Positions 45,275 to 53,709 of a stretch of DNA of 64,000 bases are shown in pieces. Source of the DNA: Methylobacterium sp. WL1 (GTDB lineage: Bacteria > Pseudomonadota > Alphaproteobacteria > Rhizobiales > Beijerinckiaceae); assembly GCF_008000895.1 (NCBI RefSeq), contig NZ_CP042823.1, forward strand, positions 3,376,001 to 3,440,000. Direction: 5' to 3'. A program made the position numbers and the translations under genes. Below the pieces are notes generated by a model. That model made no database searches, had not been told where the DNA came from, and saw nothing but the letters and a program-made list of their open reading frames with translations. Position 1 is the stretch's first letter. Each line of letters opens with the position of its first letter.

Positions 45275-45424
45275 GTGCGCGATGCCGAAATCGCCGCCAA
45301 TCCGGGGAACATCGTCGAGACGCTCGAGGGCAGAGGCATCCGCGTCGTTCGACTCGTGCACGCCGCGGAGCACCCCCGGGGCGTGGAAGCGGGACCAACT
45401 CACGATCTCGACCGTGGCCCGTAG
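45275..45424 (+). CDS. Possible small protein or gene remnant
   Basis: A 49-codon frame from GTG 45275 encodes VRDAEIAANPGNIVETLEGR then GIRVVRLVHAAEHPRGVEAG and a short tail. The composition looks protein-like and the codon bias fits. The frame stays open upstream of the GTG without a clear start, so it may be the remnant of a longer gene in the Ku-BLUF gap. No family recognised. Confidence 0.25.
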   Translation: MRDAEIAANPGNIVETLEGRGIRVVRLVHAAEHPRGVEAGPTHDLDRGP

Positions 45425-45464
45425 CGATCCCACCCGGCGCCCGCTGCGTCCGTCGCCACGGTCT

Positions 45465-46412
45465 TCAAGCGGCAAGGACACCTGCCGCGTCGTCGGAACT
45501 CGGCTGTCCCGTCGGATGCGTTAACACCGATCCGAGACCGGGGGCCACGTTCTGGACGTCGCTCGCTTCTCGGGCCATCGCCGTGGCGAGGAGCTGCGCA
45601 CGCCCAGCCCAACGATCCCGTTCGATCCGCAGGGCATCGCACTGATCCTCGCTCGATGCCAACGCGACTTGCAACGCGTCGATCTCAGTCCGAAGATCGC
45701 TCGTGCGCTGCCGCTCACTGGCCAGAGCGGCCTTGAGTATATTCAATGCCGCGGCGGTTGCTCCCTTCGACGAGCGTCTCACGTCGCCAGCGGGACGGGA
45801 TTGCGGCCCCGCGTTCGTGAAGGCACCGCTTTGCTTTTCGTCCGCCGGCGTCGACATCCGAGTCGCTGCGGCATCCGGTCGAAGCTGCGCGATTTCCGCT
45901 TTCAGTTGCTCGACATCGAGTCCTGCCGGGGGGCCGGCATCGGTTGGCCCGACCAAAGGAGCGGTGGCGAGGGAGGTCGGCAGCCCCTCCTCCTCCAAGA
46001 CCAACTCGTGCAGCATGGCGAACACGGCATCGCCGTCCAGCCTGGACAGGTCAAAACCACTCTCAGCCGCAAGTTGGTTGAACTGCGCCTGCCCTCCGGC
46101 CGACTGCCCGACGAAGGCCATCGACCAATTGGCAAAGCCGCGGGACTCCGTCGGGCCGCACTGAAGAACCGTCACGTCCCCATGACGATCATCGCACTGG
46201 ATCCGCTCGAAGGTCTCTTCGACCCCCCGGCGCGGGCCTTCGAGGACTTGAGCGAAGGCGCCGGCGTTGAACATCAGCGCGCCGGTCACCTCGGATCGAT
46301 CGTTGTTTCGCTGCGACGCGGCCAGGATCTGACTGACGGTGGCTGTCAGCTCGGCCTCGGTTCCTTGGAACAGGTTCTTGCTGGCATAGACCAAGCGGTA
46401 GAGTTCGCTCAT
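45465..46412 (-). CDS. BLUF-domain blue-light receptor with long C-terminal tail
   Basis: 315 residues. The BLUF flavin-binding domain (1 to about 100) starts MSELYRLVYASKNLF. The photoactive residues are present: Tyr9, Asn37 (QRNNDRSEVTG), Gln55 (GAFAQVLEGP), Trp96 and Met98 (NWSMAFVG). Beyond about 130 there is a hydrophilic tail with a probable coiled coil (AALASERQRTSDLRTEIDAL, about 240-290) and no enzymatic domain. It lies 25 bases downstream of a GGDEF-EAL gene, the likely partner. Confidence 0.9.
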   Translation of the reverse strand: MSELYRLVYASKNLFQGTEAELTATVSQILAASQRNNDRSEVTGALMFNAGAFAQVLEGPRRGVEETFERIQCDDRHGDVTVLQCGPTESRGFANWSMAFVGQSAGGQAQFNQLAAESGFDLSRLDGDAVFAMLHELVLEEEGLPTSLATAPLVGPTDAGPPAGLDVEQLKAEIAQLRPDAAATRMSTPADEKQSGAFTNAGPQSRPAGDVRRSSKGATAAALNILKAALASERQRTSDLRTEIDALQVALASSEDQCDALRIERDRWAGRAQLLATAMAREASDVQNVAPGLGSVLTHPTGQPSSDDAAGVLAA

Positions 46413-46437
46413 GGGATTGTCCGACGGATAGGGTGGA

Positions 46438-48174
46438 TCAACGGTGTGGACGGTAGTTCGCAAGGAACTGCAGCAGATCGTCAGCGGGTATCGGCCTGCT
46501 GATGAGGTAGCCTTGAACGTCGGTGCAGCCTTCGTCGCGGATGCGCTGCATCTGCTCCGGCGTCTCGACGCCTTCGGCGACCGTGGTCATGCCCAGGCTC
46601 TTGCCGAGGCCGGCGATCGCGCGAATGATCGCGTCACCGTCGGGCTTGCTCGACAGATCTTTCACGAACGACCTGTCGATCTTGATCTTATCGAACGGGA
46701 AACTGCGCAGGTAACTCAGGGACGAGTAGCCGGTGCCGAAATCGTCCATGGAGACACGGACCCCGAGTTCGCGCAGACGATGCAGCGTTTGCAAGGTCTT
46801 CTCGCTCTCCTGCAGAAGCACCCCCTCGGTGATCTCCACCTCCAGCCGCTTCGCTGACAAACCTGAACTGGCAAGGGCCGAGATGATCGTCTCGACCAAA
46901 CGGTCACTCTTGAACTGAGCCGGCGACACGTTCACCGCGACGGACATCCCTGCGGGCCAAGTCGTCGCATCGCGGCAGGCCTGACGAATGACCCACTCGC
47001 CGATCGGTACGATCAGGCCGATTTCTTCGGCGAGCGGAATGAAATCGAGCGGCGACACCGAGCCACGCTCGGGATGCTTCCAGCGGATCAGAGCTTCGCA
47101 GCCGATCAGCCTGTCATCGTCCAGCTGTAACTGTGGTTGGTAGTGCAGCTGAAACTCGCGGCGGGCCAGCGCCTGACGCATGTCGAGTTCGAGCTGACGG
47201 CGCGCTTGCATGCGCGCATCCATTTCAGGTTCGAAGAAGCGGTATGTCCCGCGCCCGTCAAGCTTGGCCCTGTACAAAGCGAGGTCGGCGTTCTTCAAGA
47301 GCTTGTCGGCACTTTCCCCGTCTGCGGGCGCGAGGGCTACGCCAACACTGGCCCCGATCGTCAGGAGGTGGCCATCGACCATGTAGGTGCGGCCGATCAG
47401 ATCGACGATGCGCCGGGCCAGCGCTTGTGTATTCCCGGCCTCACGGATGTCGGTTTGCAGGATGACGAACTCGTCGCCCCCGATGCGGGCCACGGTGTCT
47501 GTGGGCCTGACGGTGGAGCGCAGGCGATCGGCAACCTTCGCGAGCAGTGCGTCGCCGACCGGGTGGCCGAGCGTGTCGTTGACCGGCTTGAACCGATCGA
47601 GGTCGATGAGAAGCAGTGCGCACGCCTCGCCGCTGCGCTGCAAGCGCGCCAGAGCCTCGGCCAGACGTTCACGCAAGAGGAGGCGGTTCGGCAAGCCAGT
47701 GAGGGGATCGAGGCGCGCCATCTCGTCGGCTCGCGCCTCGCTCGCCTTGCGTGCGCTGACATCCTCCAGCGTTGCGATCCAGCCTCCATCCGCGATAGGA
47801 CAGAGTTCGATCTGAAGCGTACGATCCTGGCCCGTCACCTCGAAAGACACCGCCGTCTGAAGATCCAGCGCATGCCGCAGCGACTGAAATATTGCGCGAC
47901 GCGTCAACGCGGTCCCGCGAGATAAAGCGCGGAACAACGAAATCGCAGACAGCTCGATTGTCAGTTCGACGCTCAGGCTTGTCAGGAGAAGCTTGGCTGG
48001 GACGTTGAAGCCGATGACATATCCGGACCGGCCGATCATGAGCAGGCCGTGTCGAATGACGTCGAGGTAGTGGTTGGGCGTCATGCGGGAAGCCGCACCT
48101 GAGTCCGGTCGCGTCGCCGGCACCGGTATTTTGGGTTGCACTGCGCCGAGGTGGTGCAGGTCAGCATTCATCAC
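46438..48174 (-). CDS. PAS-like GGDEF-EAL protein (c-di-GMP synthesis/degradation)
   Basis: 578 residues. A weak PAS-like sensor (about 30-140; RHGLLMIGRSGYVIGFN) is followed by GGDEF (about 155-315; active site IGGDEF at 231-236, inhibitory RxxD at 223-226, DPLTGLPNR) and EAL (about 330-575; CEALIRWKHPERG, DDFGTGYSS, KIKIDRSFV). Both catalytic motifs look intact, so the net direction cannot be predicted. It is first in a two-gene unit with the BLUF photoreceptor. Confidence 0.93.
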   Translation of the reverse strand: MMNADLHHLGAVQPKIPVPATRPDSGAASRMTPNHYLDVIRHGLLMIGRSGYVIGFNVPAKLLLTSLSVELTIELSAISLFRALSRGTALTRRAIFQSLRHALDLQTAVSFEVTGQDRTLQIELCPIADGGWIATLEDVSARKASEARADEMARLDPLTGLPNRLLLRERLAEALARLQRSGEACALLLIDLDRFKPVNDTLGHPVGDALLAKVADRLRSTVRPTDTVARIGGDEFVILQTDIREAGNTQALARRIVDLIGRTYMVDGHLLTIGASVGVALAPADGESADKLLKNADLALYRAKLDGRGTYRFFEPEMDARMQARRQLELDMRQALARREFQLHYQPQLQLDDDRLIGCEALIRWKHPERGSVSPLDFIPLAEEIGLIVPIGEWVIRQACRDATTWPAGMSVAVNVSPAQFKSDRLVETIISALASSGLSAKRLEVEITEGVLLQESEKTLQTLHRLRELGVRVSMDDFGTGYSSLSYLRSFPFDKIKIDRSFVKDLSSKPDGDAIIRAIAGLGKSLGMTTVAEGVETPEQMQRIRDEGCTDVQGYLISRPIPADDLLQFLANYRPHR

Positions 48175-48649
48175 GCAATGGCCCTGTCAGAAACGCCTTG
48201 AAAGTACAGGTCGTCTAAAATCAGGACGGATATAAGCAGTGAATCTTTAATTCGAGGTTTATGCCCTTCGAAATATATCGAAGCATTCCAGATCGAGTCC
48301 AAGACCAGCTACTGATCTAAGTTAATCCGCGACAATGTGTAACCGCGCCCCGGAATAGGCGACCTGTCCTAAACGTGTGACGGTCGCTGATCCCATCGGC
48401 TTTTTATCGATCCGCCGACGTATAGTGCGAGTCGTCAAAAGCAGATCCTTACTCATGTCGAATATGTGAGGGCCTACAAATCAATCAAACTTCCCATTCG
48501 TGCCATGGATAGTTCGATCGAAGTTGTGACCGCGGCGACGCCGTCGGAGGCCGGCACCGGACCCGACGCATCGGTGAAGGAGGCATCCGCTTGTCTGGTC
48601 GACGATCGCCGGATCGGGCCAGCGACTTTCGCCCAAGTTCGGTCTGCGG
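48175..48649. promoter_or_regulatory. AT-rich spacer between the GGDEF-EAL and GntR genes
   Basis: 475 bases without a supported gene, clearly AT-richer than average at about 48200-48340. A small hairpin CTTCGA (48266-48271)/TCGAAG (48278-48283) lies in the GGDEF-EAL leader. This stretch should contain the promoter for the leftward GGDEF-EAL-BLUF unit. A rightward frame from 48466 is discussed under rejected items. Confidence 0.45.
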
Positions 48650-49363
48650 TCAGGCGGATTTTGGCAGCTCGCCGACTTCGATGGAGGCGTTCTCGTGAGC
48701 GGCTTCGGAAATGGCATCCCGGGCGATCTTTACGGTCACACCCATCACGTGCCGTCGCAGAAGACGGGACAAGCGAGCGGCTTTGCGAACCTTCAAAGCG
48801 TCCATGATCGCGTGGTGATCGCTCACCGCGGCGAGCCAGTTCTCCGGGCTCTTGCGAGCCACAAATCGGAACGCCCGCGTCCGCGTCAGGATCTGCATGT
48901 AGCTGGCTGTCAGCGTGGCGTTTCCGGCCGCGGACACGAGGGTCTCGTGGAAGCTGCGGTTCGCCTGCAGGTATGTCGGCTCGTCCTCGGCGGCGTGAGC
49001 GCGCATCATATGATCGTGGATGGCGCCCAAGCGCGCCAGGTCCTCATCGCTGGCATGTTTGCAGACCAATTCACCCGCGAGCGCCTCAAGCGCCGCCATC
49101 ACGGGGAACAGCTCGTCGATCTCCTCCGGGCTGACGTTCGCCACGATGGCGCCGCGCCGGGGCAGCAGCTGGAGCATGCCTTCCGAAGCCAGGACCTTCA
49201 GCGCTTCTCGCAACGGCGTACGCGAGACCCCGAACCGCTGGCAGAGCGCTTGTTCCGGGACCTTGTCGCCGGGCCGCAGCACGCCAGCGATCACCATCTC
49301 GCGAATGCCGGCAACGAGCATGTCGTGGAGGTTGGTCCGGATGAGGTTCGTCGGCTGCATCAT
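48650..49363 (-). CDS. GntR-family (FadR/FCD) transcriptional regulator
   Basis: About 237 residues. The N-terminal winged helix has VIAGVLRPGDKVPEQALCQR followed by FGVSRTPLREALKVLASEG. The C-terminal FCD ligand domain holds the metal-binding histidine/aspartate pattern (MRAHAAEDEPTYLQANRSFH, later VSDHHAIMDAL). FCD regulators respond to small carboxylic or CoA-linked acids. The start is the first ATG of a pair (49363). It is 83 bases downstream of the MFS gene on the same strand, and probably controls the divergent MFS/CoA-transferase promoters. Confidence 0.9.
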   Translation of the reverse strand: MMQPTNLIRTNLHDMLVAGIREMVIAGVLRPGDKVPEQALCQRFGVSRTPLREALKVLASEGMLQLLPRRGAIVANVSPEEIDELFPVMAALEALAGELVCKHASDEDLARLGAIHDHMMRAHAAEDEPTYLQANRSFHETLVSAAGNATLTASYMQILTRTRAFRFVARKSPENWLAAVSDHHAIMDALKVRKAARLSRLLRRHVMGVTVKIARDAISEAAHENASIEVGELPKSA

Positions 49364-49446
49364 CGCGATCGTCAGATGGTCTCTATGCCCTACCGTTTCA
49401 TATCGGACCTGCGCCCCCGGCAACATTTTTCGGTGGCCGCATCGAG

Positions 49447-50784
49447 CTAAACCGCGTTCCCGGGCGCCACCGTCGGCGACAGACTGGACGTCGCCTCGCT
49501 CCCTGTGACCTCATCCCGCGGCAGGCCCCGCCAAGCCAGGACCGCGCCGACCAGCAGCAAGGCGATCGAGCCGACGAACGGCAGGGCATAGCTTCCCGAG
49601 AGCTGGGCGATCACGCCGAACGCCAGCGGCGAGACGATGCCGGCGATTGCCGACCCGGTGTTCATGATGCCGCTGGCGGTGCCGGCATGCTTCGGCGCCA
49701 CGTCCATCGGGATTGCCCAGATCGGGCCGACCGTCAATTCAAGGAAGAAGAACGCGCCGCTCAGACAGAGTGCGACGACCGCGAGTTCGTGGACGAAGAG
49801 CACCGGGAGCAAGCAGACCATCGAGCCGAGCAGGCTCACGACGATCACCGTGCGACGCGCCCGCGCGAGGTCGTTGGTACGGCGATAGATGCGGTCGGCC
49901 CAGATGCCGCCCATGGCGTCGCCGACGACACCGGCGCCGAACACACCGAAGGCGAAGAACGCAGACTCCTTGATATTAAGGCCCTGCGCCTTGACGAAGT
50001 AGCTGGGCAGCCATGTCACGTAGAGCCACAGCGTCCAATTATAGCAGAAGTACACCAGCGTCGTCGGCAGCATGCGGCGCAGGAGGGCCGCCCAAGGGGT
50101 GGGTTCCGACGATTCACCGGCCGACTTGCGCGGCGCCGGCAACTCCGCCAGCTCCTCCGGCGTGCAGCCCGGATGGTCACTCGGCTCATCTCGGAAGTAC
50201 AGGGCCCAGACGACAATCCAGCACAGGCTCACCGCCGCGAGCGCGATGAAGGTGCCCCGCCAACCAAAATAGGCAGCCATGAGGACGACCAGTGGCGGCG
50301 TCACGGTGTTGGCCAACCGCGAGCAGGAATGGACGACACCCTGCGCATAGCCGCGCTCAGCCGTCGGAACCCAGCGTGTCATCGCGGTGGTCGCGGCGGG
50401 GAAGGTCGCGCCCTCACCGACGCCCAGAAGCAGGCGGGCGAGGACGAGGGAGAGCAGGCCGCCGACGAACCCGGTCAGCAGCGTTCCGACGGTCCACACG
50501 ATCCCGCACAGGACCAGGGTCCGACGCGCGCCGAGCCGGTCGGCGGTCATTCCGCCCAGGACCTGGAACAGCGCGTAGGTGTAGCCGAACGAAGAGAGGG
50601 CAAAGCCCAGCTCCACGTTGTTCAGGTGTAGGTCGGCCGCCATCAGCGGCGCCAACGTCGAGAGGTTCACCCGATCGACGTAAGTGATGAAGTAGACCAG
50701 GCACAGCAGCGCGAAAACGCGCCCCCGGGTCGTCGTGAACGTGCGGCGCAAGGCGTGCGTGACGCCGCCGGATCCTAGGCTCAT
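49447..50784 (-). CDS. MFS transporter, anion:cation symporter type
   Basis: 445 residues with twelve predicted membrane segments. ACS-type features are FITYVDRVNLSTLAPLMAAD near TM1, GGMTADRLGARRTLV in the 2-3 loop, RLLLGVGEGATFPAATTAMT and a RIYRRTNDLARARR central loop. The family carries organic anions such as sugar acids or aromatic acids. A GGAGG box precedes the ATG at 50784. Divergent from the CoA-transferase gene and probably importing its substrate's precursor. Confidence 0.9.
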   Translation of the reverse strand: MSLGSGGVTHALRRTFTTTRGRVFALLCLVYFITYVDRVNLSTLAPLMAADLHLNNVELGFALSSFGYTYALFQVLGGMTADRLGARRTLVLCGIVWTVGTLLTGFVGGLLSLVLARLLLGVGEGATFPAATTAMTRWVPTAERGYAQGVVHSCSRLANTVTPPLVVLMAAYFGWRGTFIALAAVSLCWIVVWALYFRDEPSDHPGCTPEELAELPAPRKSAGESSEPTPWAALLRRMLPTTLVYFCYNWTLWLYVTWLPSYFVKAQGLNIKESAFFAFGVFGAGVVGDAMGGIWADRIYRRTNDLARARRTVIVVSLLGSMVCLLPVLFVHELAVVALCLSGAFFFLELTVGPIWAIPMDVAPKHAGTASGIMNTGSAIAGIVSPLAFGVIAQLSGSYALPFVGSIALLLVGAVLAWRGLPRDEVTGSEATSSLSPTVAPGNAV

Positions 50785-50881
50785 CGGCTGTTCCTCCCGT
50801 GAGCGCGGTTGGCTCCGCACCCATCGCATGTCGCTGCTTGTCTCGGCTCAGACTGCGCGCAGGCGTCAAACCCCGCAAGAT

Positions 50882-50966
50882 GAATTCTGCACGCAAAATG
50901 CATTTTATGCGTGACGCCCAGAATTTCGTTGCACGCGCCGAAAATCGCCTTATGCATGCAGAATTC
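50882..50966. promoter_or_regulatory. Candidate operator region in the divergent MFS/CoA-transferase promoter
   Basis: Three symmetric elements lie in this AT-rich intergenic stretch: GAATTCTGCA (50882-50891) with its exact inverted copy TGCAGAATTC (50957-50966), and a perfect 12-bp palindrome AAAATGCATTTT (50895-50906). A GntR/FCD regulator encoded in the cluster is the obvious candidate binder. The repeats are seen; the function is inferred. Confidence 0.55.
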
Positions 50967-51008
50967 AAAAAGCGACGCCTTGGATGCGTCGCGGGAGGAG
51001 AGCCCTGA

Positions 51009-52277
51009 ATGGATGAGATCGGCCGTTCCGACGATCGCTCGGCTCAGGCGCTGGAGGATGAGGTTGCTACCGCACCCGTCCGGCCGCTGCCGCTCGCAGG
51101 CCTGCGCGTTCTCGACGTCACGCAGGTGATGGCGGGTCCGTTCTGCAGCATGCTGCTGGCGGATCTCGGCGCCGACGTCATCAAGATCGAACCACCCGGC
51201 ACGGGCGACCAGACCCGCGGCGCGATGGGGTTCAAGATGAAGGGGCCCGACAGCATGGGCTTCCTCAACATGAACCGGAACAAGCGCAGCATCGCGATCA
51301 ACCTGAAGAGCGAGGCCGGCCGCGCGTTATTCATGACGCTCGTGGCCACCGCCGATATTCTGGTCGAGAACTACCGTCCGGGCGTGATGAAGAAGCTCGG
51401 GCTCGGTTACGACGTGCTGCGCGCGCACAATCCGCGTCTGATCTATGCCAGCATCTCGGGCTTCGGTCAGTCCGGTCCCTGGGCGATGCGGCCGGGCTAC
51501 GATCTGATGGCTCAGGCGATGTCCGGGGTGATGAGCGTGACCGGCCATCCCGGCGGGCCGCCGGTCAAGGCGGGCGTGCCGGTAGCCGATATCGGCTGCG
51601 CCTTGTTCTGCGTCTACGGGATCCTGAGCGCGTATATCGGCCGGCAGACGAGCGGCGAAGGCCAGTACATCGACGCGTCGCTGTTCGACTCCGCCCTGGC
51701 GTTCTCGATCTGGGACATCTCGGAATACTGGGGTACCGGCCGCATCCCGAAGCCGCTCGGCACCGCGAACCTGATGAGCGCCCCCTATCAGGCCGTGCGC
51801 GCTTCGGACGGCTACTTCGTCATGGGCGCGACCAACCAGAAGCTCTGGCGGCTGCTATGCGAGGTGCTTGCGCGGGCCGACCTCGTCGATGACCCGCGCT
51901 TCGTCGACATCCCGGCCCGACTCGCCAACCGCGACGTGCTGATTGGCGAGTTGGAGAAGAGCTTTGCCGAACGGACCGCCGAGGAATGGGTGACCCACCT
52001 GCTCGCGGTCGGCATTCCGGCCGGCCGGATGAACACCTATCCGGAAGCGTTCGAAAGCGAGCACGGCCGCCATCGTGAGATGCGGATCGAGGTCCCGCAT
52101 CCCAATGAGGGTAGCGTCCCCAACATCGGTTTCCCTGTGAAGTTCTCGGGCACACCGCCCCGCACCCGGATGCATGCACCGCTTCTGGGCGAGCATACGG
52201 AGAGCCTGCTCCGGGAACTCGGTCTCGGCGAAGACGAAACCGAGGCGCTGCGCGCGGGAGGCGCGTTCGCACCGTGA
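51009..52277 (+). CDS. Class III (CaiB/BaiF) CoA-transferase
   Basis: 422 residues. N-terminal block LAGLRVLDVTQVMAGPFCSM, then LADLGADVIKIEPPGTGDQT, NKRSIAINLKSEAGR, VENYRPGVMKKLGL and the catalytic Asp (about 194) in VPVADIGCALFC. Family III enzymes move CoA between carboxylic acids. A GGAGGAG box precedes the ATG. It overlaps the crotonase gene (GTGA). Together they suggest CoA activation and further conversion of an imported organic acid, identity unknown. Confidence 0.92.
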   Translation: MDEIGRSDDRSAQALEDEVATAPVRPLPLAGLRVLDVTQVMAGPFCSMLLADLGADVIKIEPPGTGDQTRGAMGFKMKGPDSMGFLNMNRNKRSIAINLKSEAGRALFMTLVATADILVENYRPGVMKKLGLGYDVLRAHNPRLIYASISGFGQSGPWAMRPGYDLMAQAMSGVMSVTGHPGGPPVKAGVPVADIGCALFCVYGILSAYIGRQTSGEGQYIDASLFDSALAFSIWDISEYWGTGRIPKPLGTANLMSAPYQAVRASDGYFVMGATNQKLWRLLCEVLARADLVDDPRFVDIPARLANRDVLIGELEKSFAERTAEEWVTHLLAVGIPAGRMNTYPEAFESEHGRHREMRIEVPHPNEGSVPNIGFPVKFSGTPPRTRMHAPLLGEHTESLLRELGLGEDETEALRAGGAFAP

Positions 52278-53059
52278 GCGCGTGCGAGCGGGAGGGCGCA
52301 GTCCGCTATCGCGCCGAGGACGGCATCGCCCACCTGACCTTCGACCGGCCCGCCGCGCGCAACGCGATGACGTGGCGGATGTACGAAGACCTGGCCGACG
52401 GCCTCGCCCGGATCGAGGCTGACCCGGCGATCCGCATTGCGGTCCTGCGCGGGACTGGCGGCAAAGCTTTTGTTGCCGGCACGGACATCGAACAGTTCGT
52501 GGGGTTCACCGGGGAGGACGGGGTGGCCTACGAGGCGCGGATCGACGCGTATGTCACTGGACTGGAACGCGTGCGCGTCCCGACAATCGCCGTCATCGAG
52601 GGTCTGGCAGTCGGCGGTGGCCTCGCGATCGCCAATGCGTGCGACCTGCGCGTGGCCACACCGGGTGCGCGGTTCGGCGTTCCGATCGCCCGCACCCTCG
52701 GCAATTGTCTGTCGCCCGCGAACTTGCGTCGCCTGACGGCGACGCTGGGTCTGAGCACCGTCAAGCGCATGCTTCTGCTCGCCGACATGCCGACGGCCGA
52801 GAGCCTGGAGCCGCTCGGCTACCTCGCCGCGATCGAGAGTCCCAAGACCCTCGACGCTCGTGTGGTGGAGCTCTGCCAGCGCCTGCTCGGTCATGCCCCG
52901 GTGACCATGCGCGTCACCCGGGAGATGCTGACTGCGCTCGCCCTCGATCCCGATGCCGACGGCAGCGCCGGTATCCGAACCTGCTACGGCAGCCGGGATT
53001 TCGCCGAGGGCGTTCGAGCCTTCCTCGACAAGAAGCCAGCGGTTTGGTCGGACGCCTGA
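52274..53059 (+). CDS. Enoyl-CoA hydratase/isomerase (crotonase) family protein
   Basis: 261 residues. Oxyanion-hole regions are present: KAFVAGTDIEQFVGF and IEGLAVGGGLAIANACDLRV. The two Glu residues of classical enoyl-CoA hydratase (in FGxPEI and the following AGG region) are not seen; the corresponding stretch reads FGVPIARTLGNCLSPANLRR. The reaction may therefore be an isomerase, racemase or lyase type rather than simple hydration. The GTG start overlaps the CoA-transferase stop. Confidence 0.88.
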   Translation: MSACEREGAVRYRAEDGIAHLTFDRPAARNAMTWRMYEDLADGLARIEADPAIRIAVLRGTGGKAFVAGTDIEQFVGFTGEDGVAYEARIDAYVTGLERVRVPTIAVIEGLAVGGGLAIANACDLRVATPGARFGVPIARTLGNCLSPANLRRLTATLGLSTVKRMLLLADMPTAESLEPLGYLAAIESPKTLDARVVELCQRLLGHAPVTMRVTREMLTALALDPDADGSAGIRTCYGSRDFAEGVRAFLDKKPAVWSDA

Positions 53060-53123
53060 CGTCGGGTCTCTCATCCAACAGTCAGCACGGCTCGTCCGCG
53101 ACGGCACTGGAAGAGGACACGAC

Positions 53124-53556
53124 ATGCCCCTTCGGCAGGGACGGCATTTTCTCAACATCCCCGGCCCAAACCGGTGCCCGAGCGTGTTCTCCAGGCGATG
53201 GACCGACAGGCGATCGATCACCGGGGCCGGAATTCGGCCGGCTGGATCGGGAGATGCGCGAAGGTTGCAGGGCGGTCTTCCGGACCGATGGACCGGTCGT
53301 TCCGTTTTTGGCTCCGAAACGGGGGCGTGGGACGCGACGATCGTCAACACGCTCTCGCCGGGCGCCCGAGTGTTGATGTCCGAGATCGGGCATCTCGCCA
53401 CGCTGTGGAGCAAAATGGCCGCCCAATGAGGGATCGCAGTTGAGTTGGTACCGGGCGACTGGCGCCACGGTGCGGACCCGGCCAACGTCGAGGCCACGCG
53501 CGCCGAGGACACGCTCGCCGAGGACACGGCGCACGCGATCAAGGCTGTTATCGTCG
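53124..53556 (+). pseudogene. sgaA: Remnant of serine-glyoxylate aminotransferase
   Basis: Pieces of a serine-glyoxylate/alanine-glyoxylate aminotransferase N-terminus appear in order but in shifting frames: MPLRQGRHFLNIPGP, then PERVLQAMDRQAIDHRG, then PEFGRLDREMREGCRAVFRT, then TGAWDATIVNTLSPGARVLM and VELVPGDWRHGADPANVEA, ending HAIKAVIV. Single-base shifts are near 53173, 53226 and 53310, and an in-frame TGA lies at 53427-53429. The homology stops about a third of the way through the usual 400 residues. An intact copy would be needed elsewhere for the serine cycle. Confidence 0.8.
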
Positions 53557-53709
53557 CCGGTCATTCGGCTTTGCGCCCTTGTCGGACGCCGAACGAGCCA
53601 GAGCGCTCGGTTGGAAGCAGACGCTCGCGGGCAGGATGGTCAGTCTCAGCACGCTGGCGCTATCCTTGCGTCGGGCCAGCTTGCCCCCAGACGCGAGAGC
53701 TGACCAATC

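Noticed and set aside
48466-48807. Plus-strand frame starting VRAYKSIKLPIRAMDSS
   Set aside because: Its second half is an Arg-rich antisense of the GntR gene 3' end. The first half is more protein-like, but no family or ribosome-binding site supports it.
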